Source: CALFMR01 sp035550595
GTDB taxonomy: Bacteria > Acidobacteriota > Vicinamibacteria > Vicinamibacterales > SCN-69-37
Direction: 5' to 3'
DNA: 64,000 nucleotides
Assembly: GCA_035550595.1 (NCBI GenBank)
Contig: DASZOV010000158.1
Location: 1-64,000, forward strand
The notes beneath the pieces are model-generated. The model made no database searches. It saw nothing but the letters and a program-made list of their open reading frames with translations, and was not told where the DNA came from. Position numbers and translations under genes: made by a program. This document shows, piece by piece, positions 1 through 7,228 of the stretch. The stretch's first letter is position 1. Each line of letters starts with the position of its first letter.

Positions 1-1
1 G

Positions 2-964
2 CGCAATCGCATCGACATCTTCATCGACGACGACGCGGAGCCGCGGCTGAGCACGACGCCGCCGCTCAACTTCGAGCTCGACACGACGAGCCTCGACGAC
101 GGTCCGCACGTCATGCGGATCGAGGCGTACGACAACCTCGGCGTGAAGGGCGTGCGGACGATCCCGTTCCGCGTACGCAACGGCCCAGGCATTGCCGTGT
201 CCGGCATCCGGCGGAACGACGTCCTCGACGGCAAGATCCCCGTCATCGTCAACGCGTACGGCGGCGTCACCGCGGAGTGGGAACCGGCGCAGGCCGAAAC
301 GCCGGCGCCCGTCGCCACGTGGGCGTGGGTCATGCTCATCTGTTTTGCCGCGTTTGGATTGTTCTACGGCGTGCGGCAATGGCACCCGTCGCCGGACTTC
401 GCGCGCACGCCGACGTACGGATCGTTCACGCCGTCGGATGGACCGGTTGCCGCGGCGGCCGCGGCCGCGACGCCGGCGTCCGCGCCAGCGACCAGCGCGA
501 CGGCGGCATCTGCGTCCGCGACAGCCGGCGCGGAGCCGTCGGCGTCGGGAGCGGCACCCGAGGCGTCATCGTCGAGTCCCGGCGCGACGAATGCGCCCAC
601 ATCGTCCGGAGCCGCGCGTCCGACCTCGCTCTCGGCCGCGGAAGCCGCGCGTGGCGATGCGCTGTACAGCACGAATTGCGCGGCGTGCCATCGACCGGAT
701 GGCAAAGGCCTGCCGTCCATCTTCCCCCCGCTCGCGGGCGATCCCGTCGTCAATGCCGCCGATCCGACCGCGCACATTCACACGGTGCTCAACGGCAAAC
801 AGGGCGAGGCGATTGGCGGCGTGACGTACGCGTCGCCGATGCCGGCGTTCAAGTCGGCGCTCAGCGACGCAGACATCGCCGCGATCGTCAATCACGAGCG
901 CACGAGCTGGGGCAACGCCGGACCGCTCGTCACGGCCGCCGACGTCGCCGCGGCGCGCGAGTAG
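2..964 (+). CDS. Membrane-anchored cytochrome c, 5' partial
   Basis: The reading frame is open from base 2, so the gene starts upstream of the window; the internal ATG at 113 is not a likely start. The visible part has an Ig-like beta-rich segment, one transmembrane helix (about bases 320-370), a long Ala/Ser/Pro-rich linker and a C-terminal class I cytochrome c domain. The haem motif CAACH lies at 677-691 and a candidate axial Met is in SPMPAF near base 840. It probably carries electrons at the outer face of the membrane for a respiratory oxidase or complex III-like unit. The partner is not visible, so the complex is unknown. Confidence 0.85.
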   Translation, partial: RNRIDIFIDDDAEPRLSTTPPLNFELDTTSLDDGPHVMRIEAYDNLGVKGVRTIPFRVRNGPGIAVSGIRRNDVLDGKIPVIVNAYGGVTAEWEPAQAETPAPVATWAWVMLICFAAFGLFYGVRQWHPSPDFARTPTYGSFTPSDGPVAAAAAAATPASAPATSATAASASATAGAEPSASGAAPEASSSSPGATNAPTSSGAARPTSLSAAEAARGDALYSTNCAACHRPDGKGLPSIFPPLAGDPVVNAADPTAHIHTVLNGKQGEAIGGVTYASPMPAFKSALSDADIAAIVNHERTSWGNAGPLVTAADVAAARE

Positions 965-985
965 CGACAAGCTGCACGATTGGAC

Positions 986-1003
986 GCCAGACTTCAGGCT
1001 GGC
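986..1003. repeat. Short hairpin with ACTTCAGG loop between convergent genes
   Basis: GCCAG and CTGGC pair around the loop ACTTCAGG. It lies between the convergent cytochrome c and vapC genes. The TTCAGG centre is shared with hairpins at 3213 and 5418. It may end transcription but has no T-run. Confidence 0.4.
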
Positions 1004-1008
1004 ATCTG

Positions 1009-1392
1009 TCATCGGAATCGTAGATAGCGTCGGCCGAGCCGCTCGAATGCCGCGCGATCGGCACCGATGACATCGGCGTCGAGTCCGTCGGCTGTCGCCA
1101 TCAGCCAGGCGTCGTTCTCGCCCATTCGCCGCGGCGCGCGTCGTTGGCGGAGCGCGCATCGGCGTGCCTCGGCGAGGTGCAGCCCCTGGACGGCGAAACG
1201 CTGGAGCGCTCGCAGCGTCGTTTGTTCGTCGGCCGCGCCTTCGAGCAGTTCTTCGACGGTCACGATGGAGATCGCGAGCGGACGGTTCCGGAGTTGCGGC
1301 AGGAAGCGGCGTGCCGGCCCGACGACGCCGCGGGCCGTCTCGCGCTCGAGTGCGATCAGGAACGATGCATCGAGCAGGACGGGCCGGCTCAC
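1009..1392 (-). CDS. vapC: VapC-type PIN-domain toxin
   Basis: A 127-residue PIN-domain protein, the usual size for a VapC ribonuclease. The acidic residues expected in the metal site are present: Asp in LLDASFLI at the N-terminus, Glu in TVEELLEG, Asp in ENDAWLMATA and Asp in IGADRAAF. The start taken is GTG at 1392, because it overlaps the antitoxin stop by four bases (GTGA) and leads straight into the first PIN strand; a longer frame reaches 1443 but lies inside the antitoxin gene. Known VapC proteins cleave RNA, often initiator tRNA or rRNA, and are held inactive by the antitoxin. The specific target cannot be read from the sequence. Confidence 0.85.
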   Translation of the reverse strand: MSRPVLLDASFLIALERETARGVVGPARRFLPQLRNRPLAISIVTVEELLEGAADEQTTLRALQRFAVQGLHLAEARRCALRQRRAPRRMGENDAWLMATADGLDADVIGADRAAFERLGRRYLRFR

Positions 1393-1589
1393 GGTTTTCG
1401 TCGTGCCAGGCCCAGGCCCTTGCCGTTCGCGCGCGCGACCCACTCGATCAGATCGTCACCGGTCTCGATGGGGCCCGCCCGATCGATGAGAAAGCGGATG
1501 ACATCGGACTTGGCCATCTTGCGCCGGCGCGCCCATTGGCTCAGACGAGCGGCGCGCGCGTGATCGAGCTTGACCGTGATCGTCGGCAT
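1389..1589 (-). CDS. vapB: VapB-type ribbon-helix-helix antitoxin
   Basis: A 66-residue protein starting with the strand ITVKLD followed by two helices (LSQWARRR, KSDVIRFLIDRA), the layout of a CopG/Arc ribbon-helix-helix DNA-binding domain. The rest should wrap the toxin. It is the first gene of the pair and overlaps vapC by four bases, giving translational coupling. A perfect palindrome directly before its ATG (1590-1609) is the probable operator, so the complex should repress its own promoter. The name rests on domain type and position rather than on a close homologue. Confidence 0.78.
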   Translation of the reverse strand: MPTITVKLDHARAARLSQWARRRKMAKSDVIRFLIDRAGPIETGDDLIEWVARANGKGLGLARRKP

Positions 1590-1609
1590 GGTAATACCGT
1601 CATATTACC
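1590..1609 (-). promoter_or_regulatory. Palindromic operator of the vapBC module
   Basis: A 20-bp inverted repeat, GGTAATA and TATTACC around CCGTCA, directly abuts the vapB ATG. It is AT-rich in a GC-rich region and contains a -10-like TAATAT on the minus strand. Both features fit an autorepressed TA promoter. Confidence 0.7.
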
Positions 1610-1667
1610 ACCGTGTCGTCGACTGCTCGGCAGGCGTCTCGGGCGGAACGTGTTTCGAGTCACGCGT

Positions 1668-2597
1668 TCAGTTCTGCGTGATGTGCACGATCTGATCGCG
1701 CACGGCGATCGTCGCGGAGCGTGCCGTCCCCGTCGAGTTCGGCGCGACCGTGAAGCGCACCGGATTGTCGCCATGCTGCGTCCCGGCGGGCACGACGACC
1801 CACGAGGCACTCGAGATGGCCGACCACACGCACGCGTCCTGCAGCGCGCCGCCGCACGTGTTCGGGTCGGTCTCCTGGAGCACGTCGAACGTGAACGAGC
1901 CGCCGGCTGGCGGGATCGTGAACTGGTTCTGCGAGACGCCGTAATGACAGCCCGCCTGCGCGATCTGCAGGTTCTGTCCGGCTGTCGGCGACGGCCACCG
2001 CACCATGACCAGGCCCGAGCGCGGTGCGTCGAAATTCGACGTCACGGAAAATCGCACGACGGCGGGTCCCGTTCCCGACACTCCGCTGAGCATCGTGATC
2101 CAGCTCGCGTTTGGCGATGCGGTCCACGGGCAGGACGCCTGCGTCGTCAGCGTCGCGGACAATTCCATCGCGTTCACGCACGGCGTGAACGTCACGGGCG
2201 CGATCGAATACGTACAGGCCGGTGCGACATTCCCTTGCTCGACGATCGTCACGACATATCCGGCGATCTCGATCGTGCCCGTGCGCTCCGTCGTCGCGTC
2301 GTTCGCATTGACGACGTAGGCAACGCTGGCGCTTCCGGCGCCGTCCGTGCGGTCAATCGTGATCCACGGCACCTGGCTCGCGGCCGTCCACGGACAAGCG
2401 TCTTGCGTGGTGATCGCGATCGCGCCGGACCCTCCGTCGTGCGGATAGGACGCCATGTCGGGATCGATGCTGTACGTGCAGGTCGGCGTTGGCGGATTGG
2501 CGTGCTGCAGAACAGGGATCGTCTTGTTGGAGATCGTGAGCGTCGCCGTTCGGTCGGCGCTCGTGGAATTGATTTCTTCGCACGTCGAACGGCTGGG
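1668..2597 (-). pseudogene. BACON-repeat protein, 5'-truncated remnant
   Basis: The open frame runs 310 codons from just after an in-frame TAA at 2598-2600 to the stop at 1668, but the first ATG (2456) lies inside a repeat and no signal peptide precedes it. The frame starts with the last strand of one BACON-like domain (RTATLTISNK), then has about three more units with the typical CPWTA...WIT pattern and ends in a normal BACON C-terminus (HITQN). Such proteins are usually secreted carbohydrate- or mucin-binding modules. The 5' part is missing exactly where the divergent mazE-mazF promoter begins, so insertion or deletion associated with that module probably removed it. Translation from 2456 cannot be excluded. 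Confidence 0.72.
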
Positions 2598-2598
2598 T

Positions 2599-2604
2599 TA
2601 TACT
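2599..2604 (+). promoter_or_regulatory. -10 hexamer of the mazEF module
   Basis: TATACT ends six bases before the ATG at 2611, so the expected transcription start is the A of the start codon. No Shine-Dalgarno sequence is present. A leaderless transcript is inferred. Confidence 0.6.
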
Positions 2605-2610
2605 ATTGGT

Positions 2611-2850
2611 ATGAAGACGGCAGTGTCCCTTCCAGACCGCGTATTTCGCGAGGCAGAACGGCACGCCCGGCGGACCCGGAAGTCGCGCAGCCAACTGTAC
2701 GCCGAGGCGCTTGCCGAGTACCTCGCGCACCATGCGCCCGATGCCGTGACAGAAGACATGAACACGACGATGGACCAGCTCGGAACGTCCGCGCCCGATG
2801 AATTCGTCGCCCGCGCCGCGCGGCGCACGCTCGAGCGAACCGAGTGGTAG
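2611..2850 (+). CDS. MazE-like ribbon-helix-helix antitoxin
   Basis: A 79-residue protein that begins KTAVSLPDRVFREAERHARR, the strand and first helix of a ribbon-helix-helix fold, followed by a second helix (SRSQLYAEALAEYL) and an acidic, flexible tail. This is the layout of antitoxins that partner MazF/PemK toxins. The ATG at 2611 is chosen because the domain starts there and a -10 box lies immediately upstream; the longer in-frame ORF from 2455 would run across the promoter. The gene overlaps the toxin gene by seven bases. It should bind its promoter and neutralise the toxin. Confidence 0.82.
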   Translation: MKTAVSLPDRVFREAERHARRTRKSRSQLYAEALAEYLAHHAPDAVTEDMNTTMDQLGTSAPDEFVARAARRTLERTEW

Positions 2851-3191
2851 ACGTCACGCAGGGCGACATCTGGTGGGCGGACTTGCCGCCGCCGTCCGGA
2901 TCCGGCCCAGGATTCCGGCGGCCCGTTGTCGTCGTGCAGGGCAACCCGTTCAATCGCAGCCGAATCGGCACCGTCGTCTGCGTGCCCTTGACGAGTAACG
3001 TCGTGTGGGCGGGCGCGCCCGGCAATGTGCTCCTTGCCGCAGAGGCGACGGGTTTGCCGAAAGATTCCGTCGCCAACGTGTCGCAGATCATCGCGCTCGA
3101 TCGCGCGTGCCTCACGTCGCACGTTCGACGACTCGCGCCGAAGCGGCTCGCTCAGATCCTGCACGGCATCGACGTGATGCTGGGACGCTGA
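2844..3191 (+). CDS. mazF: MazF/PemK-family endoribonuclease toxin
   Basis: A 115-residue protein with the MazF family pattern: GDIWWADLPPP near the start, RRPVVVVQGN with the conserved Arg, then VVCVPLTSN and a C-terminal region with VANVSQIIALDR. These are the strands of the SH3-like barrel that binds and cuts mRNA at short motifs. The start is GTG 2844, overlapping the antitoxin stop. Length is normal for the family and no residue known to be needed is plainly missing. The recognition motif cannot be predicted from sequence alone. Confidence 0.88.
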   Translation: MVDVTQGDIWWADLPPPSGSGPGFRRPVVVVQGNPFNRSRIGTVVCVPLTSNVVWAGAPGNVLLAAEATGLPKDSVANVSQIIALDRACLTSHVRRLAPKRLAQILHGIDVMLGR

Positions 3192-3212
3192 GCGACGCGG
3201 CGGTCGTTTGAT

Positions 3213-3236
3213 GGAGCCCTGCCTTCAGGCCCAGGG
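3213..3236. repeat. TTCAGG-centred hairpin
   Basis: CCCTG/CAGGG and CC/GG pair around the TTCA loop, with the flank GGAGCCC that recurs at 5415-5421. It follows the mazF gene and may act as a terminator or be a REP-like repeat. Confidence 0.45.
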
Positions 3237-3269
3237 AGAACGTGCGCGCCGCTCAGGTAAGCTGATCGG

Positions 3270-5300
3270 ATGAACCCGCTGCTCGAGCCCAGTACACTGC
3301 CTTTCGGCGCGCCGCCGTTCGACCGCATCCAGGACTCGGATTACGAACCCGCGCTCGATGCCGCGATGGCCGCCGAACGCGCGGCGTTCGAGGCCATTGC
3401 CGGCGATCCGACTCCGGCAACGTTCGCGAACACGATCGAGGCGATGGAGCGCGCCGGCGAGCCGCTGCGCCGGCTGACGAACCTCTTCCAGTTCATCGCG
3501 CAGGCGAACACGAGCCCGGCGCTGCAGGCCGCGCAGGCGGAGATCATGCCGAAGCTCGCAGCGCACGAGGACGCGATTCATCTCGATCCGAAACTCTTCG
3601 CGCGGGTGAAGGCGGTCCACGACGTGCGCGCGGCGCTGACCGATCCCGAGCAGCGCCGGCTGGTCGATCGCATCTACCGAGATTTCGTCCGCGCGGGCGC
3701 CGAACTCCCACGGGCCGCTCAGGAGACGCTGCGCGCGCTCAACCAGGAACAGTCGAAACTGGTCACGGAGTTCGACAGGCGGCTGCTGGCCGACACGAAC
3801 GCGTCGGCGCTCGTCGTCGATCGGCGCGAGGATCTGGACGGGCTGCCGGAAAGCGAGATCGCGGCCGCGGCCGAAGCGGCCTCCGAGCGCGGCCTCGCCG
3901 ACAAATGGCTGCTGACGCTGCAGAACACGACCGAGCAGCCGGAGCTCGCCTATCTGACCAGTCGCGCCCTCCGCGAACGGATGCATGCTGCATCATCGGC
4001 GCGCGGCCGCCACGGCGGCGACGCCGACACGCGCGCCATCGTGCTGCGGCTGTCCGAGATCCGCGCCGAGCAGGCGACGCTGCTCGGTTTCCCGAACTTC
4101 GCCGCCTATCATCTCGACGATGAGATGGCCGGCACGCCGGAGAAGGCGCTCGCGCTCCTGACCGACATGGTGCCTGCGGCGACGACAAAGGCGCGCGCCG
4201 AAGCCGCGCGCATGCAGCAGATGATCGACGCCGACGGCGGTGGGTTCACGCTGGCGGCGTCGGACTGGCCGTTCTATGCCGAGCGCGTGCGGCAGGCGGA
4301 CTACGACCTCGACGAGGATGCGCTTCGTCCGTACTTCGAGTTCGATCGCGTGCTTCGCGACGGCGTCTTCTTCGCGACGACGACGCTCTACGGCCTCACG
4401 TTCGAGGAACGCCGCGACATCCCCGTCTATCACGCGGACGTGCGCGTCTTCGCGGTGAAGGACGCGGACGGCTCGCCGCTCGGACTCTTCTACATCGATC
4501 CGTTCGCGCGGTCGAACAAGGCCGGCGGCGCTTATGCCTGGGCGCTGGCCGATGCCAGCACGCTCCTCGGCACGACGCCCATCGTCACCAACACGGACAG
4601 CTTCACGAAACCAGCGCCTGGCCAGCCGGCGCTCATCAGCTTCACCGACGTGACGACGATGTTCCACGAGTTCGGGCACGCGCTGCACTCGCTCTGCTCG
4701 CGTGTCCGCTATCCGAGCCTCAACGACGTGGACCACGACTTCGTCGAGCTGCCGTCGCAGTTCAACGAACACTGGGCGCTCGAGCCGGCCGTGCTCGCGC
4801 GGTACGCGCGTCATCACGAGACGGGCGCGCCGATGCCAGCCGACCTCGTCGAGAAGATTCAGAAGACGAAGGCGTTCAATCAGGGCTTCCGGACGACGGA
4901 ATATCTCGCCGCGGCGCTCGTCGATCTGGCGTGGCACATGCGAGCCGCGGGTGCGCCGGCAGTGGACGTCGACGCGTTCGAGCGGGACGCACTCACGCGC
5001 TTCGCGATCGATCTGCCGCAAGTCCCGCCGCGCTATCACACGACGTACTTCTCGCACATCTGGTCGCTGGGTTACGCAGCGTCGTACTACGCGTATCTCT
5101 GGAGCGAAGTCCTCGACTGCGACGCGTACGACTGGTTCAAGGAGCACGGCGGGATGACCCGCGAGAACGGCCAACGCTTCCGCGACCTGATCCTCTCGCG
5201 CGGCAACACGGAGGATCCGGCGCAACTGTTCCGCGCCTTCCGCGGCCGCGATCCGGTTGTCGAGCCGCTGCTGATTGAAAGAGGACTGAGACAAGGGTAA
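3270..5300 (+). CDS. dcp: M3 family zinc metallopeptidase (Dcp-like)
   Basis: A 676-residue thimet-oligopeptidase family enzyme. The zinc motif HEFGH is at residues 466-470, followed by ALHSL and, about 25 residues on, FVELPSQFNEHWA, which is the Dcp/OpdA arrangement and supplies the third zinc ligand. Length matches Dcp (about 680). It should cut short peptides, releasing dipeptides from the C-terminus, in the cytoplasm or periplasm; no signal peptide is visible, so cytoplasm is more likely. Its setting before an OPT transporter and a peptide ABC operon supports a role in peptide catabolism. A -10-like TAAGCT ends six bases before the ATG. OpdA is the alternative name. Confidence 0.88.
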   Translation: MNPLLEPSTLPFGAPPFDRIQDSDYEPALDAAMAAERAAFEAIAGDPTPATFANTIEAMERAGEPLRRLTNLFQFIAQANTSPALQAAQAEIMPKLAAHEDAIHLDPKLFARVKAVHDVRAALTDPEQRRLVDRIYRDFVRAGAELPRAAQETLRALNQEQSKLVTEFDRRLLADTNASALVVDRREDLDGLPESEIAAAAEAASERGLADKWLLTLQNTTEQPELAYLTSRALRERMHAASSARGRHGGDADTRAIVLRLSEIRAEQATLLGFPNFAAYHLDDEMAGTPEKALALLTDMVPAATTKARAEAARMQQMIDADGGGFTLAASDWPFYAERVRQADYDLDEDALRPYFEFDRVLRDGVFFATTTLYGLTFEERRDIPVYHADVRVFAVKDADGSPLGLFYIDPFARSNKAGGAYAWALADASTLLGTTPIVTNTDSFTKPAPGQPALISFTDVTTMFHEFGHALHSLCSRVRYPSLNDVDHDFVELPSQFNEHWALEPAVLARYARHHETGAPMPADLVEKIQKTKAFNQGFRTTEYLAAALVDLAWHMRAAGAPAVDVDAFERDALTRFAIDLPQVPPRYHTTYFSHIWSLGYAASYYAYLWSEVLDCDAYDWFKEHGGMTRENGQRFRDLILSRGNTEDPAQLFRAFRGRDPVVEPLLIERGLRQG

Positions 5301-5312
5301 AAGACACTTGTC

Positions 5313-5485
5313 AACTTCGAACTTGGAACTTCGAACTTCGAACTGGGTTCCGGGTTCTCCCCTGAGCCTGAAGGCTCAGGGCTCCACAGAGGCAGCGCGC
5401 GCCGAACGTTCGTGGAGCCCCGGGCCTTCAGGCCCCGGGGGACGTGGAACAACATTTCGAAGTTCAAACTTCGAAGTTCGAAGTT
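5313..5485. repeat. Composite intergenic repeat: two TTCGAA arrays around two hairpins
   Basis: An array of AACTTCGA-type units (5313-5344) is followed by a perfect hairpin CCCTGAGCC/GGCTCAGGG with a TGAA loop (5360-5381), then a second hairpin CCCCGGGCC/GGCCCCGGGG with a TTCA loop (5418-5440, one bulged base), then a second array in opposite orientation (5455-5485). The two halves are roughly mirror images (GGCTCCAC and GTGGAGCC face each other). It fills the gap between the peptidase and the fucosidase. Confidence 0.75.
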
Positions 5486-5525
5486 GACGAGCGCACTTCA
5501 CGGTGTCCGAGGTAGTATCCGCTCC

Positions 5526-7226
5526 ATGTCTCGCCATCTTTCGCGCCGCGAGTTCGTGCGTCGCGCGGCGGCTGCTGCGGGCGCCGCAGCGGCGGCGCCG
5601 TTGTGGGCGCGATCGGCGATCGCAGCGCCGGCGGCTCGTCAGCTTCCGCCTCGGCGGATTGCGTCCGGTCCGTTCCAGCCGACGTGGGACTCGCTCACGG
5701 CCGGATACCGCTGCCCGGACTGGTTCCGCGACGCGAAGTTCGGCATCTGGGCGCACTGGAGCGCGCAGTGCGTGCCGGAGCAGGGCGACTGGTACGGACG
5801 CAAGATGTACCTGCAGGGCGATCCGTCCTACGAGTACCACGTCAAGACGTACGGCCATCCGTCGAAGGTCGGGTTCATGGAGATCGATCGCCAGTGGACG
5901 GCCGATCGCTGGGATCCCGATGCGCTGATGGATCGCTACCAGCGTGCGGGCGCGAAGTACTTCTTCGCGCTGGCCAACCATCACGACAACTTCGACAACT
6001 TCGACTCGACCTATCACGCGTGGAACTCGGTTCGCATCGGGCCGAAGAAGGACATCATCGGCACGTGGGCGAAAGCTGCGCGCGATCGCGGCATCAAGTT
6101 CGGCGTGAGCAACCACTCGGCGCACGCGTGGCACTGGTTCCAGGTCGCCTACGGCTACGACGGCGAGGGACCGCTCGCCGGCGTGCGCTACGACGCCTAC
6201 CGGCTGAGGAAAGCGGACGGCAAGGGCACGTGGTGGGAAGGGCTCGATCCGCAGGAGCTCTACACCGGCCGGAACATCGTGATTCCCGACGGCATCACCG
6301 GCGCGCGCGCAGTCCTCGACTGGCACGACAAGCACGACGGCCAGTGGACCGAAGCGCCACCGCCCGACAACCAGGCGTTCGTCGATCGCTGGTTCCTGCG
6401 CTGCCAGGAGCTGATGGACAAGTACCAGCCGGACGTCGTGTATTTCGACGACACGGAGCTGCCGCTCGGGCAGGCGGGCCTCGACGCGGTCGCGCACTTC
6501 TACAACTCGTCCATGGCTCGTCACGGCGGCGCGCTGGACGTCGTCGTCACCGGCAAGAAGATGACCGCTGCGCATCGCGCCGCCGTTGTCGAAGATATCG
6601 AGCGCGGCGTGGCCACCGAGATCCGTCCGGCGCCATGGCAGACCGACACCTGCATCGGCGACTGGCACTACAGCCGCGCCATCGCGGAAGAGAATCGCTA
6701 CAAGACGGTGCCGCAGGTCGTCGACATGCTCCTCGACATCGTCAGCAAGAACGGCAACCTGATGCTGAGCATTCCCGTACGCGGTAACGGGACGATCGAC
6801 GAGCGCGAGATCGCGTTCCTCGACGAGCTGACCACGTGGATGCGCGTGAACGGCGAGGGCATCTTCGGCAGCCGGCCGTGGCAGGTGTACGGCGAAGGGC
6901 CGTCGACCGAGGGTGCGCCCGAAGCCGGCCGCTTCGGCGGCGCGCGAGACGTGCGCGCATATACCACGCGAGACGTCCGCTTCACGACACGCGGAGACGC
7001 GCTCTACGCGTATCTCTTGGCGAAACCCTCCGAACCTCGCGTGACGATCGCGTCGCTGGCCGCGACGTCGCCGCACACGAGCGGACGCAAGGTCGAAGAC
7101 GTCTCTCTTCTCGGCGCCGATGGCAAGCTGCAGTGGACACAGGACGCGAGCGGACTGACGGTCCAACTACCTGACGTGACGCCGGGCGATCACACGGTCG
7201 CACTTCAGATCAAAGGATTGCTCTGA
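5526..7226 (+). CDS. Alpha-L-fucosidase-like glycoside hydrolase (GH29), Tat-exported
   Basis: A 566-residue protein. The N-terminus SRREFVRRAAAAAG is a twin-arginine signal, so export in folded form is likely; this fixes the start at ATG 5526 rather than at the upstream in-frame ATG, which lies in the repeat. The body has GH29 landmarks: FGIWAHWS, a PEQGDWYGR stretch, the FFALANHHDNFDNF strand and VVYFDDTELP, where Asp308 or Asp309 would be the nucleophile. The late NGNLMLSIP motif is also typical. It should release L-fucose from glycans outside the cytoplasm. The FDDTELP context differs from the more common WxDG version, so substrate may differ from classical fucosidases. Confidence 0.85.
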   Translation: MSRHLSRREFVRRAAAAAGAAAAAPLWARSAIAAPAARQLPPRRIASGPFQPTWDSLTAGYRCPDWFRDAKFGIWAHWSAQCVPEQGDWYGRKMYLQGDPSYEYHVKTYGHPSKVGFMEIDRQWTADRWDPDALMDRYQRAGAKYFFALANHHDNFDNFDSTYHAWNSVRIGPKKDIIGTWAKAARDRGIKFGVSNHSAHAWHWFQVAYGYDGEGPLAGVRYDAYRLRKADGKGTWWEGLDPQELYTGRNIVIPDGITGARAVLDWHDKHDGQWTEAPPPDNQAFVDRWFLRCQELMDKYQPDVVYFDDTELPLGQAGLDAVAHFYNSSMARHGGALDVVVTGKKMTAAHRAAVVEDIERGVATEIRPAPWQTDTCIGDWHYSRAIAEENRYKTVPQVVDMLLDIVSKNGNLMLSIPVRGNGTIDEREIAFLDELTTWMRVNGEGIFGSRPWQVYGEGPSTEGAPEAGRFGGARDVRAYTTRDVRFTTRGDALYAYLLAKPSEPRVTIASLAATSPHTSGRKVEDVSLLGADGKLQWTQDASGLTVQLPDVTPGDHTVALQIKGLL

Positions 7227-7228
7227 CC

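Noticed and set aside
5376..7166. 596-codon minus-strand ORF opposite the fucosidase
   Set aside because: Low-complexity Arg-rich shadow without domains; the plus frame has a Tat signal and GH29 motifs.
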